Assembly: GCA_009925925.1 (NCBI GenBank)
Contig: RFQA01000009.1
Location: forward strand, 1-35,220
DNA: 35,220 nt
Reading direction: 5' to 3'
From: Betaproteobacteria bacterium
Lineage (GTDB): Bacteria > Pseudomonadota > Gammaproteobacteria > Burkholderiales > Burkholderiaceae_C
The notes beneath the pieces are model-generated. The model ran no database searches. It had not been told where the DNA came from and worked only from the letters and a program-made list of their open reading frames with translations. Shown here one piece after another: positions 8,204 to 16,470 of the stretch; position 1 is the stretch's first letter, and every line of letters begins with the position of its first letter. Position numbers and translations under genes: made by a program.

Positions 8204-9100
8204 GTGACCCTGTCGTATGACTGGTTGGCCCTGGGAGCAGCGGCCTGCTGGGCCCTCACCGGGCTGATATCCGCTCCGCAAGCGCGCCATTTGGGCGCGT
8301 TTGCGTTTACGCGCTGGCGCATGGGGCTGGTCTTCGTCATGTTGGCTCCCGTGGTGCTCTTCAATGGCGCGTGGCACAGCATTTCAGGGGCCCAAGCCTT
8401 GGTCTTGATCGCCAGTGGTCTCATAGGCATTTTTGTGGGTGACACCGCCCTGTTTGCCTCCATGAATCGTCTGGGCCCCCGCCGCACGGGCGTTTTGTTT
8501 GCCACTCATGCGCTCTTTAGCGCGCTGCTGGGTTTTCTGGTGCTGGATGAACGCATGGGCACTCAAGCAATATTGGGCGGGGCATTGGTAGTGGGCGGCG
8601 TGATGACAGCCATTGCGCTGGGGTCGCGCAAGGACGAGTCGCATGCGTTGGAGCAGATCCGTGGCCACGTGCCTTCGGGTGTGGCATTGGGGTTGGTTGC
8701 GGCGCTGTGCCAGGCGACCGGGTCTCTGATAGCCAAGCCGGTGATGGCCTCGGGTGTGGACCCTGTGGCTGCTACGGTGCTGAGAGTCGGCGCGACCTGT
8801 GCCGCGCATTTGGTGCTGTTATGGGGAGGGGCCCAGGTGGCTCGCACTCAAAACCCTTTGTCTTGGCCCGTGGTGGCAAAAGTGGCACTGAGCGGGATGA
8901 TCGGCATGGGGCTGGGCATGAGCCTGATCTTGCTGGCCCTGCAGCATGGCAATGTAGGCATGGTCGGGATTTTGTCCTCTGTGTCACCGGTGCTGGTGCT
9001 ACCGTTGCTGTGGTGGCACCTTGGCAGAGCGCCCGCAAAGGGCGCCTGGTGGGGCGCAGGTCTCACCGTGGTGGGCACGATTCTGGTTCTGATCCGTTAA
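8204..9100 (+). CDS. EamA/DMT-superfamily transporter
   Basis: A 298-residue, very hydrophobic protein that fits ten transmembrane helices in two repeated EamA halves. The first half is about residues 5-140 (from LALGAAACWALTGLIS) and the second about 150-298 (from VPSGVALGLVAALCQATGSL). The family exports or imports small metabolites through the inner membrane; the substrate cannot be told. The start is GTG at 8204; an ATG two bases earlier reads straight into TGA. The gene follows ychF by 22 bases and precedes mnmH by 12, so the three may be co-transcribed. There is no clear sign of truncation. Confidence 0.88.
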   Translation: MTLSYDWLALGAAACWALTGLISAPQARHLGAFAFTRWRMGLVFVMLAPVVLFNGAWHSISGAQALVLIASGLIGIFVGDTALFASMNRLGPRRTGVLFATHALFSALLGFLVLDERMGTQAILGGALVVGGVMTAIALGSRKDESHALEQIRGHVPSGVALGLVAALCQATGSLIAKPVMASGVDPVAATVLRVGATCAAHLVLLWGGAQVARTQNPLSWPVVAKVALSGMIGMGLGMSLILLALQHGNVGMVGILSSVSPVLVLPLLWWHLGRAPAKGAWWGAGLTVVGTILVLIR

Positions 9101-9112
9101 AGGAAACATCGC

Positions 9113-10165
9113 GTGACTTCCGTCAACCACACCTTCGCCGATATCGCGCAATTGGGCAGTTTCGATGCCGTGATTGATGCGCGTTCTCCCGGCGAGTTTG
9201 CCTTGGACCATATTCCCGGTGCCATCAACTGCCCGGTGTTGGATGACGAAGAGCGTATCCGGGTCGGTACGCTGTACAAACAAGTGTCTCCGTTTGAAGC
9301 CCGCAAGGTAGGTGCCGTGTTGGTGGCCAGGAATGTGGCGCGCCATATTGAGACTCTGTTTGCCGCACACCCCAAATCGTGGCGTCCTTTGGTGTACTGC
9401 TGGCGTGGAGGGCAGCGCAGTGGTTCGTTCACCCATATCCTGAATGAAGTGGGTTGGACGGCCCGGCGCCTGAGCGGTGGCTACAAATCCTGGCGGCATC
9501 ATGTACTGACGGAGCTGGAAGTTGTACCGACCCGATTCGATTTTCGGGTGCTGGCAGGGCCGACGGGTTCTGGCAAAACCAAGGTGCTCGAAGCTCTTGA
9601 GGCGCTGGGCGAGCAGGTGCTGAATCTGGAGGCCATTGCCGTCCATAAAGGTTCTGTGCTGGGGGGGCTGCCGGATCAAGTGCAACCGTCTCAGAAAATG
9701 TTTGAAACCCGGGTGTTGCAAGCTTTGTCAGGTTTTGACCCGGCACGCCCGGTCTACGTGGAGGCAGAAAGCAAGCGCATCGGTCTCTTGCGTCTCCCGG
9801 ATGCGGTGTACCAAGGCATTCAGCAAGGCCAATGGATGGGCTTGCATGTGCCTGTCCAAGCGCGGGTGCGGTTTTTGCTGCAGGACTACGCCTATTTTGT
9901 GCAAAGCCCGGTATTGATAGCGCAGTTGGAGCGCTTGAGCGCAACTTGCGGCAAGGCCCAAGTGGAGGCGTGGAAGAGCCTGATTGCGAATGGTCAATAC
10001 GAGGAGCTTGTGCAGGACCTGCTCGTCAAGCACTACGACCGCTACTACGACCGCTCCATGCAGCAACTGCAATCTGCTGAGGCCCAGGGGAATGCTTTGG
10101 GCACGGATGATGTGAGTGACGCCGGGTTCATGGAACTTGCTTGCCGTATCGCACAGCAGAAGTAG
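9113..10165 (+). CDS. mnmH: tRNA 2-selenouridine synthase (SelU/MnmH)
   Basis: A 350-residue two-domain enzyme that acts on the wobble uridine of tRNAs for Lys, Glu and Gln, first geranylating 2-thiouridine and then exchanging it for selenium from selenophosphate. The N-terminal rhodanese domain carries the catalytic cysteine C96 in VYCWRGGQRSGSF. The C-terminal half has a P-loop GPTGSGKT at residues 149-156 and the family signature YVEAESKRIG. The GTG start at 9113 has AAAGGAAA just upstream (9099-9106). It follows the DMT transporter by 12 bases. Its stop is one base from the stop of the convergent yqaA-like gene. The enzyme needs SelD, which is not in this window. Confidence 0.93.
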   Translation: MTSVNHTFADIAQLGSFDAVIDARSPGEFALDHIPGAINCPVLDDEERIRVGTLYKQVSPFEARKVGAVLVARNVARHIETLFAAHPKSWRPLVYCWRGGQRSGSFTHILNEVGWTARRLSGGYKSWRHHVLTELEVVPTRFDFRVLAGPTGSGKTKVLEALEALGEQVLNLEAIAVHKGSVLGGLPDQVQPSQKMFETRVLQALSGFDPARPVYVEAESKRIGLLRLPDAVYQGIQQGQWMGLHVPVQARVRFLLQDYAYFVQSPVLIAQLERLSATCGKAQVEAWKSLIANGQYEELVQDLLVKHYDRYYDRSMQQLQSAEAQGNALGTDDVSDAGFMELACRIAQQK

Positions 10166-10166
10166 A

Positions 10167-10640
10167 TCACCAGAGTGATATCAAGCCGATGGCACCGGCT
10201 GTCATCGTGATGTAGCGCAGGCATTTGCCCACCGCCATGTAGGCCACGCATTGCCAGAAAGGCAATTTGAGCCAGCCGGCCACCGCGCACAGGGGGTCGC
10301 CTACGATCGGCAGCCAAGCCAGCAGGCAGGCCTTGGGCCCCATGTGGCGGAGCCAGTGCAGGGCGCGCACATGGCTGGAGGAGCCGCCGAATTTGTCAGC
10401 GACATCGCATGCCGCCTTGCCCATCCACCAGGTGATTGCACCTCCCAGGGTGTTGCCCACTGTCGCCACTGCTATGACGGGCCAGAACATGTCGGGCTGC
10501 AGGTGCACCAGGCCCAGCACCACCGGCTCCGAGCCCATGGGCAACAAGGTGGCTGATATCAGCGACACGGCGAACACGGTGCTCAGGCTGTACTCGGGCA
10601 AAGCAAGCAGGTGCAAAAGGTGGGTGAGCCAGGCGTCCAT
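10167..10640 (-). CDS. YqaA-like membrane protein of the DedA/VTT superfamily
   Basis: A 157-residue membrane protein. The ATG at 10638-10640 is chosen because it gives MDAWLTHLLHLLALPEYSLS, the usual YqaA-type start; the longer ORF adds 50 residues from the promoter region of dusB. It holds SNARE-associated/VTT features: an amphipathic re-entrant segment followed by GNTLGGAITWWMGK and a C-terminal helix pair around AWLPIVGDPLCAVAGWL. DedA-related proteins are thought to move or scramble lipids or support membrane energetics, but YqaA itself has no firm role. It is divergent from dusB across a 148-base control region and meets mnmH tail to tail with one base between the stops. Confidence 0.85.
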   Translation of the reverse strand: MDAWLTHLLHLLALPEYSLSTVFAVSLISATLLPMGSEPVVLGLVHLQPDMFWPVIAVATVGNTLGGAITWWMGKAACDVADKFGGSSSHVRALHWLRHMGPKACLLAWLPIVGDPLCAVAGWLKLPFWQCVAYMAVGKCLRYITMTAGAIGLISLW

Positions 10641-10699
10641 GGTGAGCCCAGTATAGGGAGCCGGGCATAGTCTCTCGGCATCGAGGCTGCATTTCAATT

Positions 10700-10714
10700 G
10701 CTGAAATTTTGAGC
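10700..10714 (+). promoter_or_regulatory. Near-consensus Fis binding site upstream of dusB-fis
   Basis: GCTGAAATTTTGAGC fits the 15-base Fis core (G at position 1, C at 15, A/T-only centre, YR step at 11-12); the YR step at positions 4-5 is the only departure. It lies about 75 bases before the dusB ATG, in the only AT-rich stretch of the yqaA/dusB gap, and overlaps an inverted repeat ATTTCA-N5-TGAAAT (10691-10707). Possible promoter hexamers nearby are TTGCTG (10698-10703) and GAATAT (10720-10725), a weak match. Negative autoregulation of dusB-fis by Fis is known in enteric bacteria; its presence here is inference. Confidence 0.4.
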
Positions 10715-10731
10715 AGTTAGAATATGCGCCG

Positions 10732-10763
10732 GGCCCGCAGCAGTGCGGGCCTTCACGCTTTTT
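10732..10763 (+). promoter_or_regulatory. Stem-loop in the dusB leader
   Basis: GGCCCGC (10732-10738), loop AGCAGT, then GCGGGCC (10745-10751) is a perfect 7-base stem. A run of five T (10759-10763) follows after seven other bases, so it is a poor intrinsic terminator. It lies between the AT-rich promoter region and the dusB ATG, which lacks a clear ribosome binding site, so an effect on leader stability or early termination is possible but unproven. Confidence 0.4.
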
Positions 10764-10788
10764 ACCGCCTCCCGCTCCCACACTACCC

Positions 10789-11841
10789 ATGCAAATCGGC
10801 CAGTTCGCTTTGGCGAATCACCTCTTTGTCGCCCCTATGGCTGGGGTGACTGACAGGCCTTTCCGCCAGTTGTGCAAAAAGCTGGGTGCCGGTTATGCGG
10901 TGAGCGAAATGGTGACGTCCCGCAAGGATTTGTGGAACAGCCTCAAGACCTCGCGCCGCGCGAACCACGATGGTGAGCCCGGGCCGATTGCGGTGCAGAT
11001 TGCCGGCACCGAAGCGGCCATGATGGCCGAAGCCGCGGTGTACAACATCGACCGGGGCGCGCAGATCATCGATATCAACATGGGCTGCCCCGCCAAAAAG
11101 GTGTGCAACAAATGGGCAGGCTCCGCCCTGATGCAGGACGAGCAACTCGCCATCGAGATCGTGGACGTGGTTGTCAAAGCTTGCGCGCCGCGCAATGTAC
11201 CGGTGACCTTGAAGATGCGCACCGGTTGGTGCCAGGCTGAGAAGAATGCGATGGTGCTGGCCCGCGCTGCCGAGGCCGCAGGCGTGCAGATGGTGACGGT
11301 GCATGGCCGCACCCGCGAACAGGGCTACAAAGGCGCGGCCGAATACGACACCATTGCTGCCGTCAAAGCGGCCTTGCGCATTCCGGTGGTAGCCAACGGC
11401 GATATCACCACCCCCGAGAAGGCACGCGAGGTGCTGGCTGCTACGGGTGCAGACGCCATCATGATCGGCCGTGCGGCCCAAGGCTACCCGTGGATATTCC
11501 GGGAGGTGGCGCATTTTCTGGCCACTGGCACACACCTTGCACCCCCTCTGGTGAGTGAAGTGAAAAAGCTGTTGGTCGAACACCTCTACGACCATTACAG
11601 CTTGTACGACGAATTCATAGGCGTGCGCTCTGCGCGCAAGCACATTGGCTGGTACCTGGAAGACCTGCCGGGTGGCGAAGACTTCCGTCAGCGCATGAAT
11701 CTGTTGGAAGACAGCGCCTCCCAAGTGGCGGCGGTGGAAATGTATTTGGATGAGTTGAATGAAAAAATGGATCGCATTCCCGCCAGGGAAGCAGCGACCG
11801 GTCAGGCAAGGGGACATGACATGATGGAATTGGCAGCATGA
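10789..11841 (+). CDS. dusB: tRNA-dihydrouridine synthase B
   Basis: A 350-residue FMN- and NADPH-dependent enzyme that reduces uridines in the tRNA D-loop. The TIM barrel starts FALANHLFVAPMAGVTDRPFR. The catalytic cysteine is C100 in INMGCPAKKV, and the FMN-phosphate loop is near VANGDI and IMIGRAAQGYPW. The C-terminal helical tRNA-binding domain begins near LLVEHLYDHYSLYDEF. Gene order dusB-fis, with the fis ATG overlapping the dusB TGA by four bases, supports DusB rather than DusA or DusC. Upstream lie a candidate Fis site and a stem-loop. No strong Shine-Dalgarno sequence precedes the ATG. Confidence 0.96.
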   Translation: MQIGQFALANHLFVAPMAGVTDRPFRQLCKKLGAGYAVSEMVTSRKDLWNSLKTSRRANHDGEPGPIAVQIAGTEAAMMAEAAVYNIDRGAQIIDINMGCPAKKVCNKWAGSALMQDEQLAIEIVDVVVKACAPRNVPVTLKMRTGWCQAEKNAMVLARAAEAAGVQMVTVHGRTREQGYKGAAEYDTIAAVKAALRIPVVANGDITTPEKAREVLAATGADAIMIGRAAQGYPWIFREVAHFLATGTHLAPPLVSEVKKLLVEHLYDHYSLYDEFIGVRSARKHIGWYLEDLPGGEDFRQRMNLLEDSASQVAAVEMYLDELNEKMDRIPAREAATGQARGHDMMELAA

Positions 11842-12074
11842 GCAAGAAGCACTTGGATGAGTGCGTGCGCACCAGTCTGGAATCGTATTTCGCGGATTTG
11901 GACGGCACGGAGCCCGGCGGCATGTACGACATGCTGGTTCGGGCGGTAGAGAAACCCTTGCTCGAAGTGGTGATGGCACAGGCGGACAACAACCAGTCCA
12001 AAGCCGCCCAATGGTTGGGCTTGAACCGCAATACGCTGCGTAAAAAATTGGTAGAGCACAAGTTGCTCTCGTAA
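11838..12074 (+). CDS. fis: Fis-family nucleoid-associated DNA-binding protein
   Basis: A 78-residue protein with the Fis C-terminal helix-turn-helix [24 protein letters not shown] at the end, and the dimer helices before it ([10 protein letters not shown]). It is about 20 residues shorter than the enteric protein and lacks the N-terminal beta-hairpin region used there to contact recombinases, which is usual for betaproteobacteria. It bends DNA and tunes growth-phase transcription. The start overlaps the dusB stop as ATGA, so production is coupled to dusB. purH follows after 71 bases on the same strand. Confidence 0.94.
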   Translation: MSKKHLDECVRTSLESYFADLDGTEPGGMYDMLVRAVEKPLLEVVMAQADNNQSKAAQWLGLNRNTLRKKLVEHKLLS

Positions 12075-12145
12075 GTGTCCCCGCCGGCTCCCGCCATGGT
12101 GCGGCGTCCGGTGAAACGTTTTCTGGTTTTACTTTACCCCGCACT

Positions 12146-13756
12146 ATGAACGCACAAAAAACTGCACTGTTGTCGGTCTCCGACAAGACCGGCATCGTCG
12201 AACTGGCCCAGGCGCTGCACGCCCAGGGCGTCAAGCTCCTGTCCACCGGCGGCACCGCCAAACTGCTGGCCGACAAAGGTCTGCCCGTGACTGAAGTGGC
12301 CGAGATGACCGGCTTCCCCGAAATGCTGGACGGCCGTGTGAAGACGCTGCACCCCCGCGTACACGGTGGCTTGTTGGCACGTCGCGACTTTCCTACCCAC
12401 ATGGCCGCATTGGCCGAGCACAAAATTAACACCATCGACTTTCTGGTGGTGAACCTGTACCCGTTTGAAGCCACCGTGGCCAAGGCCGGCTGCACACTAG
12501 AAGACGCGATTGAGAACATCGACATCGGCGGCCCCGCCATGGTGCGCAGCGCGGCCAAGAACTGGAAAGACGTGGCGGTGCTCACCGATGCGGCCCAGTA
12601 CGACACCGTGATTGCCGAACTGAAGGCCAAGGGCGTGGTGAGCGACAAGACCAAGCTGGGCCTGTCCATCGCGGCGTTCAACCGCATTAGCCAGTACGAC
12701 GGCGCCATCAGCGACTACCTGTCTGCCATCCAAATCGGTGACGAGGTGCCCGCAGGCGACAAGGCTCCGGTGTTGGACCTGTTCCCTGGCCAAAGCAACG
12801 GCCGTTTCGTCAAAGTGCAAGACCTGCGCTATGGCGAAAACAGCCACCAGCAAGCCGCGCTGTACCGCGACCTGTTCCCCTCCCCTGGCTCGCTGGTCAC
12901 AGCCAAGCAGTTGCAGGGCAAGGAACTGAGCTACAACAACATTGCTGACGCGGACGCCGCCTGGGAATGTGTGAAGAGCTTCGACACTCCAGCCTGCGTG
13001 ATCGTCAAGCATGCCAACCCTTGCGGCGTGGCTGTTGGCGCAAATGCCTTGGAAGCCTACAGCAAGGCCTTCCAGACTGACCCCACCAGCGCGTTCGGCG
13101 GCATCATTGCCCTGAACACCGAGCTGGACGAAGCCGGTGCGCAACAAATCTCCAAGCAGTTCGTGGAAGTGCTGATGGCACCCAGCTTCACAGCCGCAGC
13201 GCTGGAAGTGTTCAAGACCAAGGTCAATGTGCGCATTCTGCAAATCGACCTGCCCAAGGGCGGTACTACGCCATGGGACCAAGGCCGCAACCTGATGGAT
13301 ATGAAGCGCATAGGCTCGGGCATCCTGCTGCAAACGGCCGACAACCATGAGTTGGCGCTGAGCGACCTGAAAGTCGTAACGACCAAGCAGCCTACTGCTG
13401 AAGAGCTGAACGACTTGCTTTTCGCTTGGAAGGTGGCCAAGTACGTCAAGTCCAACGCCATCGTCTTCTGCAAGGGCGGCATGACCATGGGCGTGGGCGC
13501 CGGCCAGATGAGCCGCCTGGACTCTGCCCGAATTGCCTCCATCAAAGCCGGCCACGCCAATCTGTCCTTGGCGGGCACGGTCGTAGCGAGCGATGCGTTC
13601 TTCCCCTTCCGCGATGGTTTGGATGTGGTGGTGGACCATGGCGCGACCTGCGTCATCCAGCCCGGTGGCTCCATGCGCGACCAGGAAGTGATCGACGCGG
13701 CCAACGAGCGCGGCGTGTCCATGGTGTTCAGCGGCGTGCGCCACTTCCGCCACTAA
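12146..13756 (+). CDS. purH: Bifunctional AICAR transformylase / IMP cyclohydrolase
   Basis: A 536-residue enzyme for the last two steps of IMP synthesis in the cytoplasm. The N-terminal MGS-like cyclohydrolase domain (about 1-200) has [39 protein letters not shown] and NLYPFEATV. The formyltransferase domain that follows has [14 protein letters not shown] and the catalytic [12 protein letters not shown], and ends [12 protein letters not shown]. Full length, no defects. It has 71 bases to fis upstream without a clear terminator, so it could share a transcript with dusB-fis or have its own promoter. It ends in a strong intrinsic terminator at 13781-13807. Confidence 0.97.
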   Translation: MNAQKTALLSVSDKTGIVELAQALHAQGVKLLSTGGTAKLLADKGLPVTEVAEMTGFPEMLDGRVKTLHPRVHGGLLARRDFPTHMAALAEHKINTIDFLVVNLYPFEATVAKAGCTLEDAIENIDIGGPAMVRSAAKNWKDVAVLTDAAQYDTVIAELKAKGVVSDKTKLGLSIAAFNRISQYDGAISDYLSAIQIGDEVPAGDKAPVLDLFPGQSNGRFVKVQDLRYGENSHQQAALYRDLFPSPGSLVTAKQLQGKELSYNNIADADAAWECVKSFDTPACVIVKHANPCGVAVGANALEAYSKAFQTDPTSAFGGIIALNTELDEAGAQQISKQFVEVLMAPSFTAAALEVFKTKVNVRILQIDLPKGGTTPWDQGRNLMDMKRIGSGILLQTADNHELALSDLKVVTTKQPTAEELNDLLFAWKVAKYVKSNAIVFCKGGMTMGVGAGQMSRLDSARIASIKAGHANLSLAGTVVASDAFFPFRDGLDVVVDHGATCVIQPGGSMRDQEVIDAANERGVSMVFSGVRHFRH

Positions 13757-13780
13757 ACCATCGATTCCGGACGCCAGTGC

Positions 13781-13807
13781 AAAAAGCCGCCTCCGGGCGG
13801 CTTTTTT
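13781..13807 (+). terminator. Rho-independent terminator after purH
   Basis: GCCGCC (13786-13791), loop TCCG, GGCGGC (13796-13801), then six T. Five A precede the stem, so it extends to an A-T pairing and could also work on the opposite strand. It begins 24 bases after the purH stop and isolates the purine transcript from gmhA. Confidence 0.92.
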
Positions 13808-13834
13808 GTGCCAAATCATGCCTTGGCACTCATG

Positions 13835-13867
13835 GAATATGCGCGAGCAGCTATGAATTCAGTAGCG
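13835..13867 (+). repeat. Dispersed intergenic repeat, copy 2
   Basis: GAATATGCGCGAGCAGCTATGAATTCAGTAGCG matches copy 1 (687-718) over almost its whole length and copy 3 (33407-33426, inverted) over GAATATGCGCGAGCAGCTAT. It lies between the purH terminator and gmhA. No ORF or protein is encoded by it. Confidence 0.72.
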
Positions 13868-13900
13868 ACGTCCGCTTCTTTGCAATGGTAGTACCCGGGC

Positions 13901-13919
13901 TTGTTCTGCAGTTGTTCTG
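13901..13919 (+). promoter_or_regulatory. Tandem 8-base repeat in front of gmhA
   Basis: TTGTTCTG occurs at 13901-13908 and again at 13912-13919, an 11-base period that places both copies on the same DNA face. It lies directly before the gmhA ribosome binding site AGGAGG (13925-13930). An operator or part of a promoter is possible; no known binding motif is recognised. Confidence 0.25.
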
Positions 13920-13942
13920 GACACAGGAGGGTTTGCGCGAAA

Positions 13943-14545
13943 ATGGGCGCCATGCAAAACCACATCACCTCCAGCCTGCAAGAGGCGCATACCGCATTGA
14001 CCAAGCTGCTGGCCAACCCGGCTGCATTGGCGACCATCGAGCAGGCTGCCCAACTGCTGATCTCCACGTTTGAGAATCAGGGCCGTGTGTACTCCTGCGG
14101 CAACGGCGGCTCCATGTGCGATGCCATGCACTTTGCCGAGGAGCTGACCGGCCGCTACCGCAAAGACCGCAAAGCCTTGGGCGCCACCGCCATCAGCGAC
14201 GCAGGCCACCTGACCTGTGTGGGCAATGATCACGGCTACGAGCAAGTGTTCGCCCGCTATGTCGAAGGCCACGGCCGTCCCGGCGATTGCCTGGTGGCGC
14301 TCAGTACCAGCGGCACCAGCAAGAACGTGATCAAGGCCGCCGAGGCGGCCAAAGCACTGGGCATGAAAGTCATTATCCTCAGCGGCAAACGCAGCGAAAA
14401 GCTGGAGCCCCTGAGTGATGTGTACATCTGCACCCCCGGCGGCACGTATGCAGACCGGGTGCAGGAACTGCACATCAAGGTGCTGCACATCCTGATTGAG
14501 CTTATCGAGCGCCACTTCTTTCCAGAGAACTACGTCGACGAATAA
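13943..14545 (+). CDS. gmhA: Sedoheptulose 7-phosphate isomerase
   Basis: A 200-residue SIS-domain enzyme that converts sedoheptulose 7-phosphate to heptose 7-phosphate, the first step to the ADP-heptose of LPS inner core. The signature SCGNGGSMCDAMHFAEELTG matches GmhA (DiaA is related but differs here), with the glutamate of AEELTGRYR and the histidine of QELHIKVLHI as likely catalytic residues. STSGTSKNV is the phosphate loop. The ATG at 13943 fits AGGAGG (13925-13930) better than the later ATG at 13952 or the 5' extended ORF. The following ORF starts four bases after the stop. It sits between the purH terminator with its repeat and the disturbed hemL junction. Confidence 0.93.
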   Translation: MGAMQNHITSSLQEAHTALTKLLANPAALATIEQAAQLLISTFENQGRVYSCGNGGSMCDAMHFAEELTGRYRKDRKALGATAISDAGHLTCVGNDHGYEQVFARYVEGHGRPGDCLVALSTSGTSKNVIKAAEAAKALGMKVIILSGKRSEKLEPLSDVYICTPGGTYADRVQELHIKVLHILIELIERHFFPENYVDE

Positions 14546-14548
14546 ATC

Positions 14549-15271
14549 ATGCGGCGTGTAGTGTTGGGTGCTATTGGCGCGCTGCTTATTGTTGGTGGTC
14601 TCGCCGAATGGCGGGTGCATGCTCTGCGGGCGGACTACCAGGAAGTGCGGCTGAGTAGCGCGAGTTCCGTTCGAATGCTTTCGCTCTATTTGCCTGCGAG
14701 GCAGAAACTAATCGCCGATCCTGGACTTGCTATCGCAACAGCTTTTCAAATCTCCCGGCAACCTGGCCCGAAAGACTATGTTTCGTCCATGCGCCAAGCG
14801 GGGATAGGATTTGGATTGTTAAGGCAAGTATTCCTCGACCCTGATTCGCAAAGTGAGTGGAAAAACGAGGCGGCATTTCAGGCATTAACTCTCCTAGTGC
14901 GTATGCCTTGGGATGACAAGTTAGTGAGAGAGGCTTCAGGCCTGTCAATGCATTTGCGCGAAGCACTTGCCCGAGACGCTACCGCAACCCCTGACGAGCG
15001 CCGGATGGTTGAGGAGCTGCAGGAACTGGTCGCCATGCGGCAAGAAGGCGTGTCTGCGTTGCGAAAAAGCGTGACAGCCAAGCCGCTTGGTGAGCGTGAT
15101 GGCTGGCAAATGGGGTTGCACGACCTACGCTTGGGTTTGGCAGGCTGTTTGAAATTTCCGGAACCAGAGCTGGATGTTGCCTGGAGTGCCATCGAGCGTG
15201 GGTTTGGTCGCAACTGGCTGCAAAGGGAATGGATTTCAGGGTGGGATGCCGGACTGCTGCAAACGGTTCAA
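14549..15271 (+). CDS. Unknown membrane-anchored protein, 3' end lost at the hemL junction
   Basis: I do not recognise this gene. The frame opens with ATG three bases after gmhA and gives [21 protein letters not shown], one N-terminal helix likely to anchor it in the membrane, followed by a soluble helical segment with charged heptad-like stretches ([23 protein letters not shown]). The frame stays open to 16441, but everything after about 15271 is antisense to conserved hemL, so the native end is probably missing. Several 60-base lines here count 48-57% GC, against 67% in gmhA nearby, which suggests a different origin. There is no good ribosome binding site; translation would rely on coupling to gmhA. 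It could also be a decaying fragment. Confidence 0.5.
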
Positions 15272-16456
15272 GCCGCGGTCCAGCAGGCCGTGGAACAGGG
15301 TGTTGAAACGCGCGTTGTCGGTGGTCATGACTTTGGCGTAGTTTTGCGGCAGTTCCTTGAAGAAGAAAAAGCCGAACATGCCACCCTCAGAGTCGCCGCA
15401 GAAGTCGATTCCCGCTTTGTCGGCTTCTGCTTGCAGGCCGCTGATCAAGGACTGTGTTTTGCGGCCCAAGTCTTCGTAGAAGCCGGGTTTGCTGATTTCT
15501 GCCAAGGTCGCCAAGCCGCAAGCGGTAGCCACCGGGTTGCCGGACAAAGTGCCCGCTTGGTACACCGGGCCCAAGGGGGCCAGCTGCTCCATGACCGCGC
15601 GCTTGCCGCCAAAGGCTGCCAAAGGCATGCCGCCGCCGATCACCTTGCCCATGACCGTCATGTCGGGCTCAAAGCCGGGAATGCTGCGGGCATAGACCTG
15701 CTGGGCGCTGCCGGGGGCGACGCGAAAACCCGTCATCACTTCGTCAAACACAAACAGGGCGCCGTATTCCGTGCACAGCTCGCTGCAGCGTTTGATGAAG
15801 GGCACGCTGGCGCGCACGAAGTTCATGTTGCCGGCAATCGGCTCAATCATCACGCAGGCCAGCTCTTTGCCGTGCAGGGCAAAAGCTTCTTCGAGTTGCT
15901 GGATGTTGTTGTACTCCAGCACCAAGGTGTGTTGCACCACTTCGGGCGGCACACCGGCGCTGGTGGGGTTGCCGAAAGTGGCCAATCCGGACCCTGCTTT
16001 GACGAGCAGCGCGTCGGCATGGCCGTGGTAGCAGCCTTCAAACTTCAAAATCTTGCTACGGCCTGTGGCGCCGCGGGCCAGGCGGATGGCGCTCATGCCA
16101 GCTTCGGTGCCGCTGCTGACCAGGCGCACCATGTCCATGCTGGGTACCAGTGCCAGGATGGCTTCGGCCAGTTCTACCTCACGTTCGGTGGGAGCACCAA
16201 ACGAGAAACCGTCGAGCGCTGCCTTTTGCACCGCATCCAGCACCGCAGGGTGGCCATGGCCCAGGATCATGGGACCCCAGGAGCCGATGTAGTCGATGTA
16301 GCGCTTGCCGTCGGCGTCCCAGAAGTAGGCGCCTTGCGCACGTTGCACGAAGCGGGGCGTTCCGCCCACGGCTTTGAATGCGCGCACGGGGGAGTTCACG
16401 CCACCGGGAATCACGCGCTTGGCGCGCTCGAAAAGGTCTAAGTTACGGTCTGTCAC
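15236..16456 (-). CDS. hemL: Glutamate-1-semialdehyde 2,1-aminomutase, C-terminally truncated
   Basis: A PLP enzyme that converts glutamate 1-semialdehyde to 5-aminolevulinate, the haem precursor. Residues 1-395 are fully HemL-like: [18 protein letters not shown] at the start, [36 protein letters not shown], and the PLP lysine K271 in [10 protein letters not shown]. After FHGLLDRG the protein should run about 36 more residues (VY.AP...EAGF...AHT and a final helix); instead it reads [11 protein letters not shown] and stops, giving 406 instead of about 427-433. No remnant of the normal end appears in either strand of the adjacent 700 bases. The start codon is GTG (16454-16456), 14 bases from the thiD stop, so the two form an operon. 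Whether the enzyme is active is open. Confidence 0.9.
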   Translation of the reverse strand: MTDRNLDLFERAKRVIPGGVNSPVRAFKAVGGTPRFVQRAQGAYFWDADGKRYIDYIGSWGPMILGHGHPAVLDAVQKAALDGFSFGAPTEREVELAEAILALVPSMDMVRLVSSGTEAGMSAIRLARGATGRSKILKFEGCYHGHADALLVKAGSGLATFGNPTSAGVPPEVVQHTLVLEYNNIQQLEEAFALHGKELACVMIEPIAGNMNFVRASVPFIKRCSELCTEYGALFVFDEVMTGFRVAPGSAQQVYARSIPGFEPDMTVMGKVIGGGMPLAAFGGKRAVMEQLAPLGPVYQAGTLSGNPVATACGLATLAEISKPGFYEDLGRKTQSLISGLQAEADKAGIDFCGDSEGGMFGFFFFKELPQNYAKVMTTDNARFNTLFHGLLDRGLNRLQQSGIPP

Positions 16457-16470
16457 AAAATTTCTGCCAG

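Noticed and set aside
10641-10788. Possible small RNA or CRISPR-like element in the yqaA/dusB gap
   Set aside because: No repeated units and no terminator-like end; explained better as a divergent control region.
10783-12708. 641-residue minus-strand ORF
   Set aside because: Antisense to dusB, fis and the start of purH, all of which match well-known families.
12497-13819. 440-residue minus-strand ORF
   Set aside because: Shadow of purH; His- and Gly-rich composition is typical of a reversed GC-rich gene.
15272-16441. In-frame continuation of the 14549 ORF (to 630 residues)
   Set aside because: It is exactly antisense to conserved hemL codons and its sequence ([12 protein letters not shown] and onward) has no independent family signal; long antisense frames are common in GC-rich DNA.
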